From assembly GCA_013115125.1 (NCBI GenBank), contig JABANN010000441.1:1-28890 (forward strand): a stretch of 28,890 nucleotides of DNA, in the 5' to 3' direction. Source of the stretch: Perkinsus olseni. Its lineage: Eukaryota > Perkinsozoa > Perkinsida. Both the position numbers and the translations under genes were made by a program. The notes beneath the pieces were generated by a model. It saw only the letters and a list, made by a program, of their open reading frames with translations, did no database searches and was not told the origin of the DNA. Of this stretch, positions 10,801 through 21,823 are shown in pieces; the first letter of the stretch is position 1, and every line of letters begins with the position of its first letter.

Positions 10801-13780
10801 ACATCGCACACGTTCTTAGCATACATTAAATGCAGCTTGCCAATGGAGGTAAGCGCCATCTCATAGAACCTGACAAGCCCGATGCTTCCTGGTTGCACGT
10901 GCCAAGCAACACCAGTGACAGCCTACAGCTTCTTGTCCCTCACACCAGCCACTCCGAAGCCATACAGAGTCCGGCTGAGCTGCAAGGGAGTGAATGTCTG
11001 CATCAGACGGAAGGACTGCTGCTTCAACGCCTCGAACCTGTGACCGAGATACCAGCTTTTCTCATGGAGCTCCGAGACCGACAGTACCATGCGGGAGGGA
11101 TGGCCCATGCTATCATACAATCCCACGCTATCTGCCTTCCTACTCTCAGAATAAAAATGCCCCGAAAAAGTCATTCAATCAGCTTTGACAGTTATCGTCA
11201 ATCGATTACGGTTTCCAAAAACCCCTTCCTCGCTGTAGAAAATAGAGTCTCAACAAATGGACAGCGGGAACGCGACCGACCCTCCCTTCTCCCAAGTACT
11301 ACAGTTCCTTATGGGAATAATGCAATGACGCCAGGGCCACCACAGCCGAGCAAACGTCCTGAGGAGCACTCGATGGATCCAGCTAGCGTGGATCGGCGTA
11401 CTTGGCAGTTCATATCTCTTGTCTTGGGCATCAGGGCGTGCGCTATGTCACTCATAAAATCTACATCGTTGATGTTAGCATTGGCAAAGCTCCACGCCAG
11501 AGCGCAGAGATCCTGTACGCTGTACTCCAGCATGTACCTAGTCTCAACTGATGGTAAAACTACAGAGCAATGGAGCTCATTGTTCAGACTAATTTCGTGG
11601 CGCAGCGACGGTGAACAGGGCGCTTACGATCGGATGGTTGGCGCCAGGGTGTAACGGAACAGGTCCTCCTCGCCACCAGTTTCACCGAGCTTCGACAAGC
11701 TCCACGTCAGTGACACCAAAGACTTCACAGAACACTCAGTAGTTCGCACCTAAAGTTCAGGAAAAATTGGTATAGGCACGCATGCACACACCCACCGTCA
11801 GAGATTCCCGTATCTTCCGAAAGAGTTCCCTATCAGTGAACTTAGCCCGAGCAAAGGCCCACGATACGGCCGCAATGTCCTGATGACAGCGCATAACCCT
11901 CAACAAAGCAGCCCCTAAGGAAGCCCACCTCCATATCAAAATCATCCATCTTGTCGGACACTCGAGAGCCCAATGCCGAGAATACCGTCTCATCCCGAAC
12001 TCCCAGTTTAGCGAGTGACGTGCCTGATGAGTACTATGAATGGAGTTATCTATTCCCAGCAAGCATAATTACAGACACTGACAAGCTCATGACTGTCGGT
12101 GAAGTCATCCAGCCTTGCACGGACCTGGCCATGGAGGGCTGACTGGAGAGCCTTGACGGCATCGGTAGGGGCCACATGCTTGGACATCCTATACACACAG
12201 TAGAGACCTTGACCTGAGCAACAAGCAATAGTGAGGCTCATACTGCCCCGAGGGTCCGAGACAAGTGACGCACTCTCAAGAATAAAGAATCGAGTGCCCT
12301 CAGTGAGGATCGAACTCGGGTGAATTCCACGACCACTCATACTCTCGGAAGCTCTAGAGCAGTGGGGAGATTTTGAACGGCGATAGAAGAGAAGGGCGGA
12401 CTATCGAAGGCATTCGATCGCACTACCCAGCTGCTTGGGCTCCAATTGATCCACGCTGTTTATGCATCGATCCAGTAGCTCTGATATCCACCTCGGTGAA
12501 GCTGAGAGAGCGGCCATACGCCTCACGGCAGGGCCGCCACCACGACACTGCTACTACCTGTGTTCAAGCGTAATAATGCCCATAGTGTGTTCATGAGACC
12601 AACTCCGTCCAAGGAGCTCAGGTAAGCTCCTAGACGATCCGTCAAAGCCGTGTACCTACGGATGATGGACCGCCTACGACGCTCGACCCTATAACATAAT
12701 ATGACGACATCAAAACAAGCTGCGATCAACAACAACTGTTCGTTCGCAACTGGCTCCTCTCCTCATTCAAAGTCGAGCTCGGGATACGTACGAGTAGACA
12801 GTCATAAAATTACTTCGAAACCATTAAATACGCTATGTCTCGCTCAGCTGGTGACACAGCAGCAACTCACCGTGGGTCATTGGCAACTTGTGAAACTTGA
12901 TAAGACTTGGAGTGCTTAGCAATACGGTGGAGTGCCGTGGCTAGGTTGATACCATCCATGACTTCAAGCTCATCCGCTACCAATGCCAGTACCTACAACA
13001 GAGGCCTTCATGGGCATCCCCTGCCCACTGCACTCACTTGGCCGCTGGTCTTCGACTTCGACAAACGATGCTGCAGGGCCAGACACTCCGGATTCGATGT
13101 GAGCTGAGGAGAGCTCTATTGCACATGCACGGCCATACTATAGAGTTTAGCAAAGGGCAGGGACGCGGGTCTCACCAGAGCCTCCACACTGGACGTGCCC
13201 CGCAAGAGGCTCTCCAGTCGGCCCTTCTCAGGCGTGAGCATGCCCCTCTCCACAAAGTCAGTGACCTACCAACAACCCACCGTCTCTGCAACCTCTAATA
13301 CGGTCGGCGAGCCACGGCGCCCTCATGGCCGCTGTTGCGAATCCCCGCTCGCGGATCCTGCTACCTGCTTCGCCTGACCAACTTCTCCTACTGCGGTTTC
13401 GTTTGCCTCCACTAAGGTGCTCCGAGGCTTCCCTTGCTCCTCCGTTCGCTCCAATGGGTCTCCCAGAGTTGATATCGACGCCTGAATGAGCCGGCGAGAG
13501 CTCCACCATGAGAGTTTCTCACGCAGCACTACGACATAAGCAGGCCAAACACATTCAGTCAGCACCGCCAAGAGGGACAAGTACGCAGGAATGAAGCAGC
13601 AGCGAGTGTTGAGCATTGGAAGAGCCCCTCACCGAGGGCACGAATCCAACTTGAGGTAACTCGCCAAACTTGGACTTGAGGTCCTCGGCCACTTTACCCT
13701 CCTCGAAGAACTCTTCCAGAGCCTTCGTCGCCTGACCACGACGTTTTCGTCACGGACGGCAGTACCAATGGGGTTCATTC
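7828..13780 (-). CDS. RAP-domain protein with FASTK/HPR-like repeats (approximate 5' end)
   Basis: A long many-exon gene encoding repeated helical units of the type found in FASTK and HPR/OPR RNA-binding proteins of mitochondria and plastids. Resolved N-terminal exons are 13176-13265, 13038-13103, 12871-12992 and 12558-12688 (units INLATALHRIAKHSK and LMNTLWALLRLNT). Later units include DIAAVSWAFARAKF (about 11.8 kb), LCALAWSFANANI (11.5 kb), LQLSRTLYGFGVAG (10.9 kb) and LADLVYACARIGYDD (9.4 kb). The C-terminal RAP domain (about 8186-8490) shows VSAALEQLRIPHKS, a DNLYRV step and RHRQLAALGWAVKDV; final exons are 8031-8135 and 7828-7977, ending in an acidic tail. Such proteins act in organelle RNA maturation or translation. 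The RAP domain changes frame by one base near 8350. The start is not fixed; plausible N-terminal exons lie between 13.3 and 13.8 kb. Confidence 0.75.
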
Positions 13781-14284
13781 AGTGGACAGGCGAAGGCAGA
13801 CCATGAGCTACACGGTATGCAACGAAAGCAGCATTCCTATTTGGAAATTTCGAATTGAGAATGAAGCGAAGGTCTCGATCTCGATTGAACCTTCCTCCGT
13901 GCATCGCGCTGTACATGGTATATTCGCGCGTTTCTCAGTACGAGGGGCGCCGCCGACGGTCACGTCAAGACAACAATTGCAAGTCTCAATCACTTCGTTG
14001 TTACGAATTCGCCTACCAGCCATACGAGTAAATATCAGCACCTGCAGGACAAGTCCACCCAAAGTTATGATGGTTCAACATAGTCCATGGTGCAATGAAA
14101 GTAATGGATCCTCACCGGGCACTCGTGAAAAACTAGCTATCCACCCAGTCCACCTGCACTAGCACACCGGCCTACGAAGCCCTACTATGTGCAGAAAGGC
14201 CAGCATACCACATATTCTCGAACACTCTAATTCGCGAGAGATAACGGACTCTATCGTTCTAGTGGCTAGCTCTATTTATCGTAG
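13781..14284. other. Intergenic region, no gene seen
   Basis: About 500 A+T-richer bases between the likely 5' end of the RAP gene and the stop of the next minus-strand gene. Frames of about 80-125 codons cross it on both strands, but none shows a family motif or joins to neighbouring exons. It probably contains the RAP gene's 5' leader. Confidence 0.4.
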
Positions 14285-15174
14285 CTACAATGGAACGGCA
14301 AGATACCTCTGCGCCAACGCCAGCCCCGCTACGACCTGGGGCTCCTCTATGCTGCCCTGCTCCTCCCGGTGCTTCTTTCTAGCCTCTCGTCTGTCCTTAT
14401 TCAACTGCGTCACCCTGACGTACTTGGACTGACTCTGTGAGCGTATATCAGCCCAGAAGGCATCACCTTACCAGCACACGCTCACACACAACTCTACAGA
14501 AATTCGACCTACGCTCCGCTTTCGCTGACTTCCCCAACTTATCCTTCTTTTTGTCCGCGAAGGCACCCAAATGATAGGCCTTTTCGAACTGGAAGGAGAA
14601 GAAATGGCCATGCGTACGTCCGTGTGTCGACTGACTTTGCCTCCTCTATCACGCCGTATTATCTGTGACGTTACCGCTGGACCTTGGCCAACCTCGCCGT
14701 ACTCGTCCACGTCTCCGGGGGGCTCGTCGAAGAGATTGTTGAACGACGAAGGCGAGGAAGCGAACGAGGCTCGAGACGCTGGGGCGAGTTCAGATAACAG
14801 GAGTGCCTCAATCAAGGCCACATTCGGTAAGACCCTAGGAGAGGCGCCTAGTAGAGACCACTCACCGAAACACTGTGTTTTCGCAGGGATATAGTATTTT
14901 TAACGATCTGGCATAACAGCCCAGCAAAAACTACCTCTTATCGAGCTCCGGAATATGCCAGACTGCCCACGATGCGTGAAGAGAGGAGGCGAGGGAGGCA
15001 TAGTAGGGGTGAGATCTAGTGAACTCCTGAAGGGCGAGCCTATGGCTGCTGCATGTGCTGGTGATGATGACGTGACTACAACTCAACAAAGAACAACTTG
15101 AGAAACAATCCCTTATAAAACTCTGTCATGTTCGGAGCACTTTACTGTCCCATAGTGTCAGCTATCTTATCCAT
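14285..15174 (-). CDS. Unrecognised 173-residue protein, complete spliced model
   Basis: Five exons (15146-15174, 14935-15039, 14675-14834, 14509-14588, 14285-14432) join into 522 nt in phase; introns are 106, 100, 86 and 76 nt. From ATG at 15174 the protein has an N-terminal helical part (MDKIADTMGQLALQEF, then SSLHASWAVWHIPELDKR). A low-complexity acidic linker (DEPPGDVDEYGEVGQ) follows, then a strongly basic region (ADKKKDKLGKSAKAER and NKDRREARKKHREEQ) and a hydrophobic tail. The basic part could bind RNA or ribosomes; I first thought of ribosome-biogenesis factors of the TSR1 type but the match is too weak. An upstream exon encoding an Arg-rich stretch (15196 upward) reads into this gene in phase, so the true start may lie farther out. 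Confidence 0.65.
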
Positions 15175-15303
15175 CTTCTCCGCTAGGGAAAAGTCCTGAC
15201 AATAACGGGGTACCATCAGTCGACAAATTCACCTTAGTACGCCGAGGAAACCCTCCCGCACGCAAACGAGGACGAGAAGAAGCGAATGCTGCTCAATATT
15301 CCT

Positions 15304-15590
15304 TCAAATATGATCCTCAGTAGCCACGAGGTCCTGCAGGAATCAGCAAGCCCGGCTGAGTATCACCTTCTCAGTGACTCCGCCTGCATCATGGGTCGAC
15401 AGCTCAACATCAACCTTGTTATAGACGTTATACCAATTGGGATGATGATCAGCCTGATGATGATGCTGATGACTAGCATCTTTAGATGAGGAGTAGGAGC
15501 TCACCTTTTCAGCGTAAAGAGCAACTCTGGTCATGAAGCCAAAGGCCTCATTGAAGTTGCGGAATTTGAAGTTACGGCTGATTTTCTCAG
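15304..15590 (-). CDS. PCBD: Pterin-4a-carbinolamine dehydratase (DCoH), 5' part not found
   Basis: Dehydrates 4a-hydroxytetrahydropterin in tetrahydrobiopterin recycling. Exons 15505-15590 and 15367-15453 encode the conserved core: [17 protein letters not shown], then [14 protein letters not shown] and ELSTHD. The adjacent histidines and the later His are the known active-site residues. The intron between them (15454-15504, 51 nt) keeps frame and has no stop, so retention would insert 17 residues beside the catalytic loop. A last exon (15304-15333) after a 33-nt intron gives a C-terminus beginning DLVATE; reading through instead stops at 15343. The splice acceptor at 15591 is an exact 10-bp tandem duplication. 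The exon with the first roughly 30 residues was not found upstream, where a retroelement remnant begins. Family assignment is secure. Confidence 0.85.
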
Positions 15591-15779
15591 CTGCACCAAC
15601 CTGCACCAACGAAAATAATATACGGTGAGCCCTGGCTGAAGAACAGAAAGGGGACCGCTCCTCAACCCTGCGAAATTCCGGATAGACAAGATACTAAATT
15701 TCTTGCTAATACAGATTTTTAGAAAATCATATTCTCGCATAGAACACATTGCACGTGCACATTTTACACCCATGCGCTT

Positions 15780-17305
15780 CACTCAATCCCCTCCTTCCGC
15801 GTGATACATTATACATTTACTCTGATTGTAGATGCTCAACCCCGATAGTAATTCCAGAATGCCTAGTCTTCGCCATTGGCGAACCGCCAAGACTCCCATA
15901 ACGCAAATCCTGGGAGCTGTGACGGCACGGCTGTCGGTTGTGATCAGGGCGAGGAACATCATTGAACTAAGCCCTCTTGATCTCCAACTTGGAGGCTCGA
16001 AGTAAGAAAACCAAGTCGAGTCAGGAGCGAGTACCGAGTACGACGCACCACCATTAGGGCGGCCAATGCAAGGGTATGCTCCACCGGATGGGACCAACCC
16101 AGAGACTGATAATCATACACTCGCCAGAAAATGCGACTCAAGACCAACGAAACGACGTGATTACCCATGACCATCACCCTGAAACTCTCACGTCGACTTT
16201 GGAACACTCTGCTGGAACCTTTCGAGCCCGTTCGGAGCGGGAGATGCGGCTCAAAACGTCCGCGAGCGTGTTGTCCGCGCCCGGGACGTGCTGAGCGGTT
16301 AGTCCGTTCGCCCATGTAGTGAGCCACCCAAGAGGAACCCTCATGGATTTCGAGCTAGATGACCCCGAGTTGATCGCTGCCACAGTGGCCATGTTGTCGC
16401 AGAACACTGCACCACCCCCATCCAAGCACAATCCCTCTTGCATTCTCACGATTCCATAACTCGCATAACGCGCATAGAGATGGCTGCCAACTCCAAGAAG
16501 CCGATGTCCCCTGACTCAGGAGTCCTGAGCGATCGCCCACTACGCCCTAACTCAGACGCTCCCAGAGACCCGAGTCTTCCGTGGCGTTCACATTGTACCA
16601 GTCAGCCACCTCATCGACGATTCACAGGAAAATAGATACGTGTTTATGTACGTTGCTCTCATCGCAAAGGACACTGAACCTTTGGATGGCACGAACCTCT
16701 TCGACGACGCTATCCTCTACCGCTTGACCCGAGGTCATCGCTACGACGGCCATTCCCACAAGAAATCACTGGGTCGGCCAGCTTCGCGTCGCTGAGCTGC
16801 TGCCAAATGGAGAGCCCAGCTTGGAGTTCTGGTCGATATGTCCGAATCTTGAGGTACATCACTCTATCGTAGAAGGGGGAACACAAGCAGCATTCAGAAA
16901 GCGTCGAATCCGCAAGTTGGATGAGCTGGACTCTTTTCACGTTTTTGCTCAGCTCCAGTGAACATTGCCAGCATTCAAAAGTAGCGCGGCGCTACTGGCG
17001 CCCTCCTGCCATGAGTGAATAATTCTCAACCGCTTTCTGCCACATTCCGCAATTTCATTTCGAGCCAGTGGCACGCGCAGCAGCTGCGGGTATCCTGGAG
17101 ATTCAAGTTGATCAAGAGAAGCTACAGGGTATCCCGGTCCAGGATTCCCCGATGAAGAACGAATCGCATTAAATACGAGACCCGATACCGTCCGCAATGT
17201 AGTCGGATCGAGAACTGGGCCGTCCCCTACCTGCGTCCATTTAGGCGTTCTACTCGCTATCATTGTAGCGACCTGCTGAGTCGTGAGCTTAGTGGCGCCC
17301 GGCAT
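15780..17305 (-). mobile_element. Decayed retroelement remnant with RNase H-like region
   Basis: The clearest part, about 16174-16620, encodes an RNase H-like segment of the sort found in DIRS and Ty3-type retroelements: FCDNMATVAAINSG, then a spaced AQHVPGADNTLADVLSR. A 118-codon open stretch at 16949-17305 and further protein-like fragments lie on the same strand and may belong to the element; a recognisable reverse transcriptase was not seen. It is clearly broken, with several interruptions and probable loss of internal sequence, so it looks old. No terminal repeats were found, so the ends are approximate. It sits between the dehydratase and a J-domain gene, in their orientation. Confidence 0.6.
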
Positions 17306-17463
17306 GGTCTAAGAGATACTGAAGAGGGCAAGTCAGAAATCCTCCTAAAACACTCAACCAATGAAGGAGCTCGGGGAGTGCCATTCACGGCCCGCGAGAG
17401 TGGCGACTGAACACAACACTGAACAAGCAAGCTGTACAGGGAACATCCAGAACGTATTAGACA

Positions 17464-18930
17464 CTAAGCAAACAGGAAGTCGTCGGGAGTCAGTCCCTGG
17501 GATGCTAGATACGCCTTCTCCGCTTCTTGACGAGCTATGAATCTGAGATTAAGTCCATCCTTGCTGCGAAGGGCCGAAGACCTGGTCAACTCCGGTCGAA
17601 GTTGGTGGTCCTTACTCGTCCAAGCTGAGCTCCTTTAAAGATGTTGTCTCCTGGTCCACGGGACGGCCATCAGTATTCTGAGAAGGCAGAGAGTTAAGTG
17701 GTAAAAGCATGTCGATCGATAATATGGCCACCGAAGCAGTAGACTGGAACTAGACGGCCCTAAATCCCGCGGTAGGCTATGAGCCACCGAAAGGCACCAC
17801 TGAACGACGGCCTGTCTCAAGCAACGAACGTTCGAGTATCGTACATTGCAATCGAGCCACCTGGGGGCGATGGCGCTCTGTAGAGGGGCATCATAGTAGC
17901 TTATACCATATCCATCGAAGAACGTCTCTTGGGACAGCGATCCTGACGGCGATACATCGTGAGAGTTGCGAAAGGAGTGGTATGCGCGCTCCTACGTTCC
18001 ATGTCATAGGCCAACAAAACGTATATACAGTCTATCCGATCATGCCGAAGTAGGGCCACATTCTTGACATCAAAGTCATCGACAACCTGAAGGACATCAG
18101 ATGGCGGAGGCCAGATCGGAGGCAGCAACCTACCGCCGCGAGATATCTCATACCACACTTCACGATATCAACCATATGCGGGGAGTCACGCTCGACGTGG
18201 GCCATACTGAAAGGAAACGCGCAGGGGCCATGGAGGACCATAGTAGGCGGCTCGGAAGCCCCCTTACTTGAGCTGAGTGTAGTTGTCAAGATCATTCAAA
18301 CTCCATTCACCGTACTGCTTCCCGGTGGTATCAGTATCATCAAAGAACTGAGAAAAATCGTCAGGCCCCAATCCTCCCCTCAGGATACTCACATTCTTGA
18401 AGAACGTCTCGAAGGCTTCGCTATCGCTCGGGTCAGGGCAACTAAATCCTCCTCCCGCAAACGCACCATCAGTACCTAATGCACTCACATCACCCCCGGC
18501 ATGACCGCCAATATCAGCTCACAGAAGATGCCTGAGTTGAATCCTCCCGCGTCATAGTCTGCCCGACTATCTTCGTCAGACAGGACCTCGTAGGCTCCTG
18601 CTATGAGCTTGAAAACGCTCTCGGCAAATTTTTTATCAAAGTCATTCCTGAACAGAGCAGCGACACTCCCCACTGACGTAGGTCGCCTCTGAAGTCTCTA
18701 CCGGTGCTTGTCGGGATGCCACCGAACTGCTAGCTTCCTATAAGCCTTCTTGATATCCTTCGGTGACGCTTCCCGTTCCACCCGCAGCACGTCATAGAGG
18801 TCCTGAGGAAACATGTGAATGTACCTCGGAAACCCTCGGCTTCCCGTAGACTTACGATGGACGACGCGTCGTCTTTACTTTCATCAACTACTTGGCGATA
18901 AAATGCCGCCTCTTCACAATCAATGGCCAT
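17464..18930 (-). CDS. J-domain (DnaJ/Hsp40) co-chaperone, 325 residues
   Basis: Stimulates Hsp70 ATPase. Ten exons (18856-18930, 18702-18802, 18523-18647, 18393-18475, 18268-18347, 18134-18206, 17996-18086, 17845-17942, 17616-17749, 17464-17581) total 978 nt in phase. The J domain (about 26-98) begins [20 protein letters not shown], has HPD at 54-56 (WHPDKHR) and closes with [16 protein letters not shown] Gly-rich patch and an acidic patch follow. The C-terminal half matches no family I know (motifs [45 protein letters not shown]). There are no zinc-finger cysteine repeats, so it is a class C J-protein. Introns are 53, 54, 47, 45, 61, 47, 53, 95 and 34 nt. The 45-nt intron is frame-neutral without a stop. 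Reading through the 61-nt intron instead gives a 155-residue form. Confidence 0.85.
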
Positions 18931-19298
18931 TGAGTTATATTACAAACAGTACTGCAGATTGGAGACCCTGAGCACCTCCTCCCCCTTCAACATCCATCCT
19001 GCCCTGTTCCCGAGGGCTGGCACGCTGGAAGGCTATTCAGTTCGAGTAGTAGATGACTCTCGTGAAGCTATTGACGCTCCTCCCGAGGATTTCACTGCGA
19101 GTCGAGATGCCATGCGAGCAGCAGCCGGGACACAGGCTCGTGCGTATGCCGATTTAAAGTCCCACGCCGCCGCCGGCTGAGTTGGATTTGATGCCGGTGT
19201 GCTCACAACTTACCGATGGACTCGGTGTTGCGTTACACAGGCTCGTTGTTGCCTCGAATTTGGCACGTAGGCTAGATGAGGAGTATCTTTTCCGAGAG
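18931..19298. other. Short intergenic region upstream of the J-domain gene
   Basis: About 370 bases upstream of the minus-strand J-domain gene and reaching the tRNA-like element. An 85-codon plus-strand frame (18923-19180) starts near the J-domain gene's ATG. It shows no motif and no intron structure, so I do not call it a gene. A near-direct repeat, GAGTATCTTTT then GAGTATCTTTG, occurs at about 19281-19306. Confidence 0.35.
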
Positions 19299-19371
19299 TA
19301 TCTTTGCCAGAAGGTTGGGCTCCATCAACACTGTAAAAGACCAGTCCCAGGTTCGATCCCCGGCGAGGTAT
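19299..19371 (+). ncRNA. tRNA-like sequence with Pol III box B and T-run
   Basis: A perfect box B / T-loop, GGTTCGATCCC, lies at 19350-19360. The bases before it (TATCTTT at 19299-19305) and after it (CGAGGTA at 19364-19370) pair at six of seven positions with wobble. The span including the discriminator base is 73 nt, and a T5 run follows, as for Pol III termination. A CTGTAAA segment could be a Tyr-type (GTA) anticodon loop, but its stem does not pair and box A is poor. It is more likely a degenerate tRNA or tRNA-derived short element than a working tRNA gene. Confidence 0.3.
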
Positions 19372-19922
19372 TTTTCCCTGAACCGCACTAACACAACAGG
19401 AGCTAAGATACGAATGAAATAGTGACACAAATCGCGTAGGCGATGGATACCCTCAAAATACTGGAAGGGTTCGTACGTAGTAGCGGAAGGAGTCGGGATG
19501 TACTATACTAATATGTACTACTGCCTAAGCACTAGTCTTAGTCTGAAATCAATGTACGATAAAAGTGCGTTCTAAGTCGGGAGTTGGGGAAGTTATGGTA
19601 TGACCAGTGCACGCATGCACATAGTCGTGGTATTCCAGTAACCTATTCGTGGTCTTTATGTGAATTAAGAGGCGAAGCGCCATCATCAACGATGGCCTTT
19701 CCCCGGCAGAGGGTCCAGGATTTCTCGAGGCACCCACCCCCAAGTGTGCGGTATAGCATCACGATACCGGCGAACCTACAAAGGGGAGGATTACTCGATC
19801 GTCGTGACCGCGCGCCACGAATTACCAGTGCCCATCCATTCGGGGATTCCCGTCTCACCCGCAGTAGCTCTCCACGGACTACAGACAGCTGACAAATCAA
19901 TAACAATCAGACATCTCTCGTA
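19372..19922. other. Intergenic region, no gene seen
   Basis: About 550 bases from the tRNA-like element to the stop of the PH-like gene. Frames of 60-100 codons occur on both strands, none with a recognisable motif. The last part should contain the 3' untranslated region of the minus-strand gene. Confidence 0.4.
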
Positions 19923-21744
19923 TCAAGCAAGCATCAACCTAAGATACTCAAGATGCGCCACCCCAAGTACCTCCTCGCCGCTCTGTCCAATAAACTCATG
20001 ACGAACTATGCACTTCGGGTCCGATACCGGGCCCACATCTTCTTCGCCACCGCCATCATCCACCACCACCGAAGCGTACTGCGCTTCATAAGCCTCATCA
20101 ACCTTCAGATTCTCCTTGTTATTAGCATCTGTATCGCCGGCCGACGAGTAACCATCGATGCAGCATTCCTCAGCACTAGATATAGTCGGACTGGATGGAT
20201 CGGAGCACTGGCCGAGGTCGTCAGGTCGAGGGTACGTGGCAGCGTGAGCGACATCACTCTTACCACCGATCACCTCAACGTCGAAGGTGTCACCCCTTTC
20301 ATCTCCTTCCGTATCGCTCGGGCCCGCCTCGTCAATCTTAGTAACCTCCTCTTCGCAGGGAGCGGATACGGGCGCATCGGGACAGGTGGAGAGTCTCTCG
20401 AAGCGAGCGTCCGTTCTCGGAGTACAACTGCCGCCATCCACGAAGCTTTGGCGACGCCTAGGAGGTGTTCTACGCGGTGGCCCTTTTCTGAGACTCTTCG
20501 TAGCGGTATCTTTTTTCCCATGAAATACACGCTCAAGCTCAGCAACTTCCCTCATGGCCTCATCACTGTCCTCAGTGCAACTGAAGAAGCTTTCCTCATC
20601 AACTCTCTCCATTCTCTGACCCCCAGCCTCATCATTTCGACCTTCGCTCCGCCCAGCACAAGTGAATCCTCTAGAGCTCCCACTACGGCCGCCAGTGTCC
20701 GGGCTATCCTCAGTGCTCGAAGTCCGGCTGGATTCCTCGATCTGCGATTTATCCGCTTCGCGAGCCTTCCAGGCTTCTGCAGCTCCCGACTGTTCCACCG
20801 CGAGTACCAGCTCTTCCCCAAATCGCAGCGTCAAGCGGAACGCTAAATTCTCGGCTCGATGATCATCACACGCATAGATCCGCACAAGGCCTGAGCATGA
20901 GGCATCTCACCAAGCCATGCTGCTGCTGTCGGATGCTACCCGTCACAGCGTCCATTTCAAAGCCACCAATTCCACTCGCGAACCTCCACCACAAATACGA
21001 GTTAGTGAGCTCGAGTTCGCCCAATTCGACCTGAGAAGAAGGACGAGGCTCCGCAGATCCTAGTTACCGCTTGGAGCTGTGTATGCCACGACTTCAAGCT
21101 ACTTCAGCGGGTAAAATTCAGTCAATGGTCGAGTGCATCTCAACGGAAACCCAATGAACCCTCAGTGAAAGCGGATAGTTTCATCAACTGTCCCGTCAAC
21201 TCGAAACTGAACGATCCACCTGCTGTACTCTCGAGAATTCGTTGGAAAATTTGTAGACATCCGATATGGCAAGCGACGCATAACAGTTTTTGATAACTGG
21301 ACAGCCTATGCGAGCCTCTCCGGTCTCGACTCTGAGATGACCTCCGACACGTATAGCACCAAAGGCCCCTCCACTCCCGTCAATACATAAGCACCTACCC
21401 CGTGAAGGTCGAACAGTCCTTTAGTTTTGCACTGGAGTTCCTTCTCGTCCCACTTCCCTTTATATAGATAGAACCTGCAGCCATCATACCATCGCTTTGC
21501 AGTCCCCAGATGTGGCTTACCGGTCCACCAGTGTCCGACCGTTCTTCTCCCAGCTCTTCCGTTCTCGATGTGAGCGCCAGTTCCAAGCCTCATCCAACCA
21601 CCTACTCAGGTCCGACTGCTTGCACTCATCAGCATGGTGGGTGTCAGCGCTGCTGTGGTTTTTGACAAGGGCGGTGTAAGCCTCATTTACGTGTTGAAAG
21701 ACTATGCACGGGTCCCTGAGAAAGGTGATATTACTAGTAGTCAT
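19923..21744 (-). CDS. PH-like domain protein with long acidic disordered tail, 519 residues
   Basis: Five exons (21521-21744, 21399-21474, 21160-21331, 20940-21059, 19923-20890) join into 1560 nt; introns are 46, 67, 100 and 49 nt. From ATG at 21744 the N-terminal half resembles a pleckstrin-homology fold. It has a strand-rich start (DRFYLYKGKWDEKELQ, KGLFDLHG), a long insert, then further strands (LVRIYACDDHRAENLAFRL) and a final helix with the typical Trp (VLAVEQSGAAEAWK). A PH domain would bind phosphoinositides or a protein partner. The single-exon C-terminal part (about 200-519) is rich in Ser, Asp, Glu and Gly with basic patches (RKGPPRRTPPRRR), likely disordered and phosphorylated. 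The PH call is moderate because of the insert; the gene model is strong. Confidence 0.7.
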
Positions 21745-21823
21745 AATAATACACTGGGCCTGGCAAATCGATGTTCCCCCGAAGTACTACTGTGTATGAA
21801 AGCTGGCTAGAATTAGTGGAGCG

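Noticed and set aside
10830-11654. 274-codon plus-strand open frame
   Set aside because: It is antisense to several minus-strand exons that encode FASTK/HPR-like repeats of the RAP gene, has no motif of its own, and its length is explained by the dense minus-strand coding.
12290-12320. Minus-strand GAGTTCGATCCTC, resembling a tRNA box B
   Set aside because: Only three T-stem pairs form, no acceptor stem or box A is found at tRNA distance, and it lies within the RAP gene.
14285-14600. Similarity to the ribosome-biogenesis GTPase TSR1 N-terminus
   Set aside because: Only the basic composition and a short Arg/Lys pattern match; the HGGRH-type N-terminal signature and GTPase region are absent.
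14571-14894. 107-codon plus-strand frame
   Set aside because: Antisense to exons of the 173-residue minus-strand gene that splice in phase.
19953-20846. 297-codon plus-strand open frame
   Set aside because: Antisense to the 968-nt last exon of the PH-like gene, which joins in phase to four upstream exons; the plus frame has no start context or motif.
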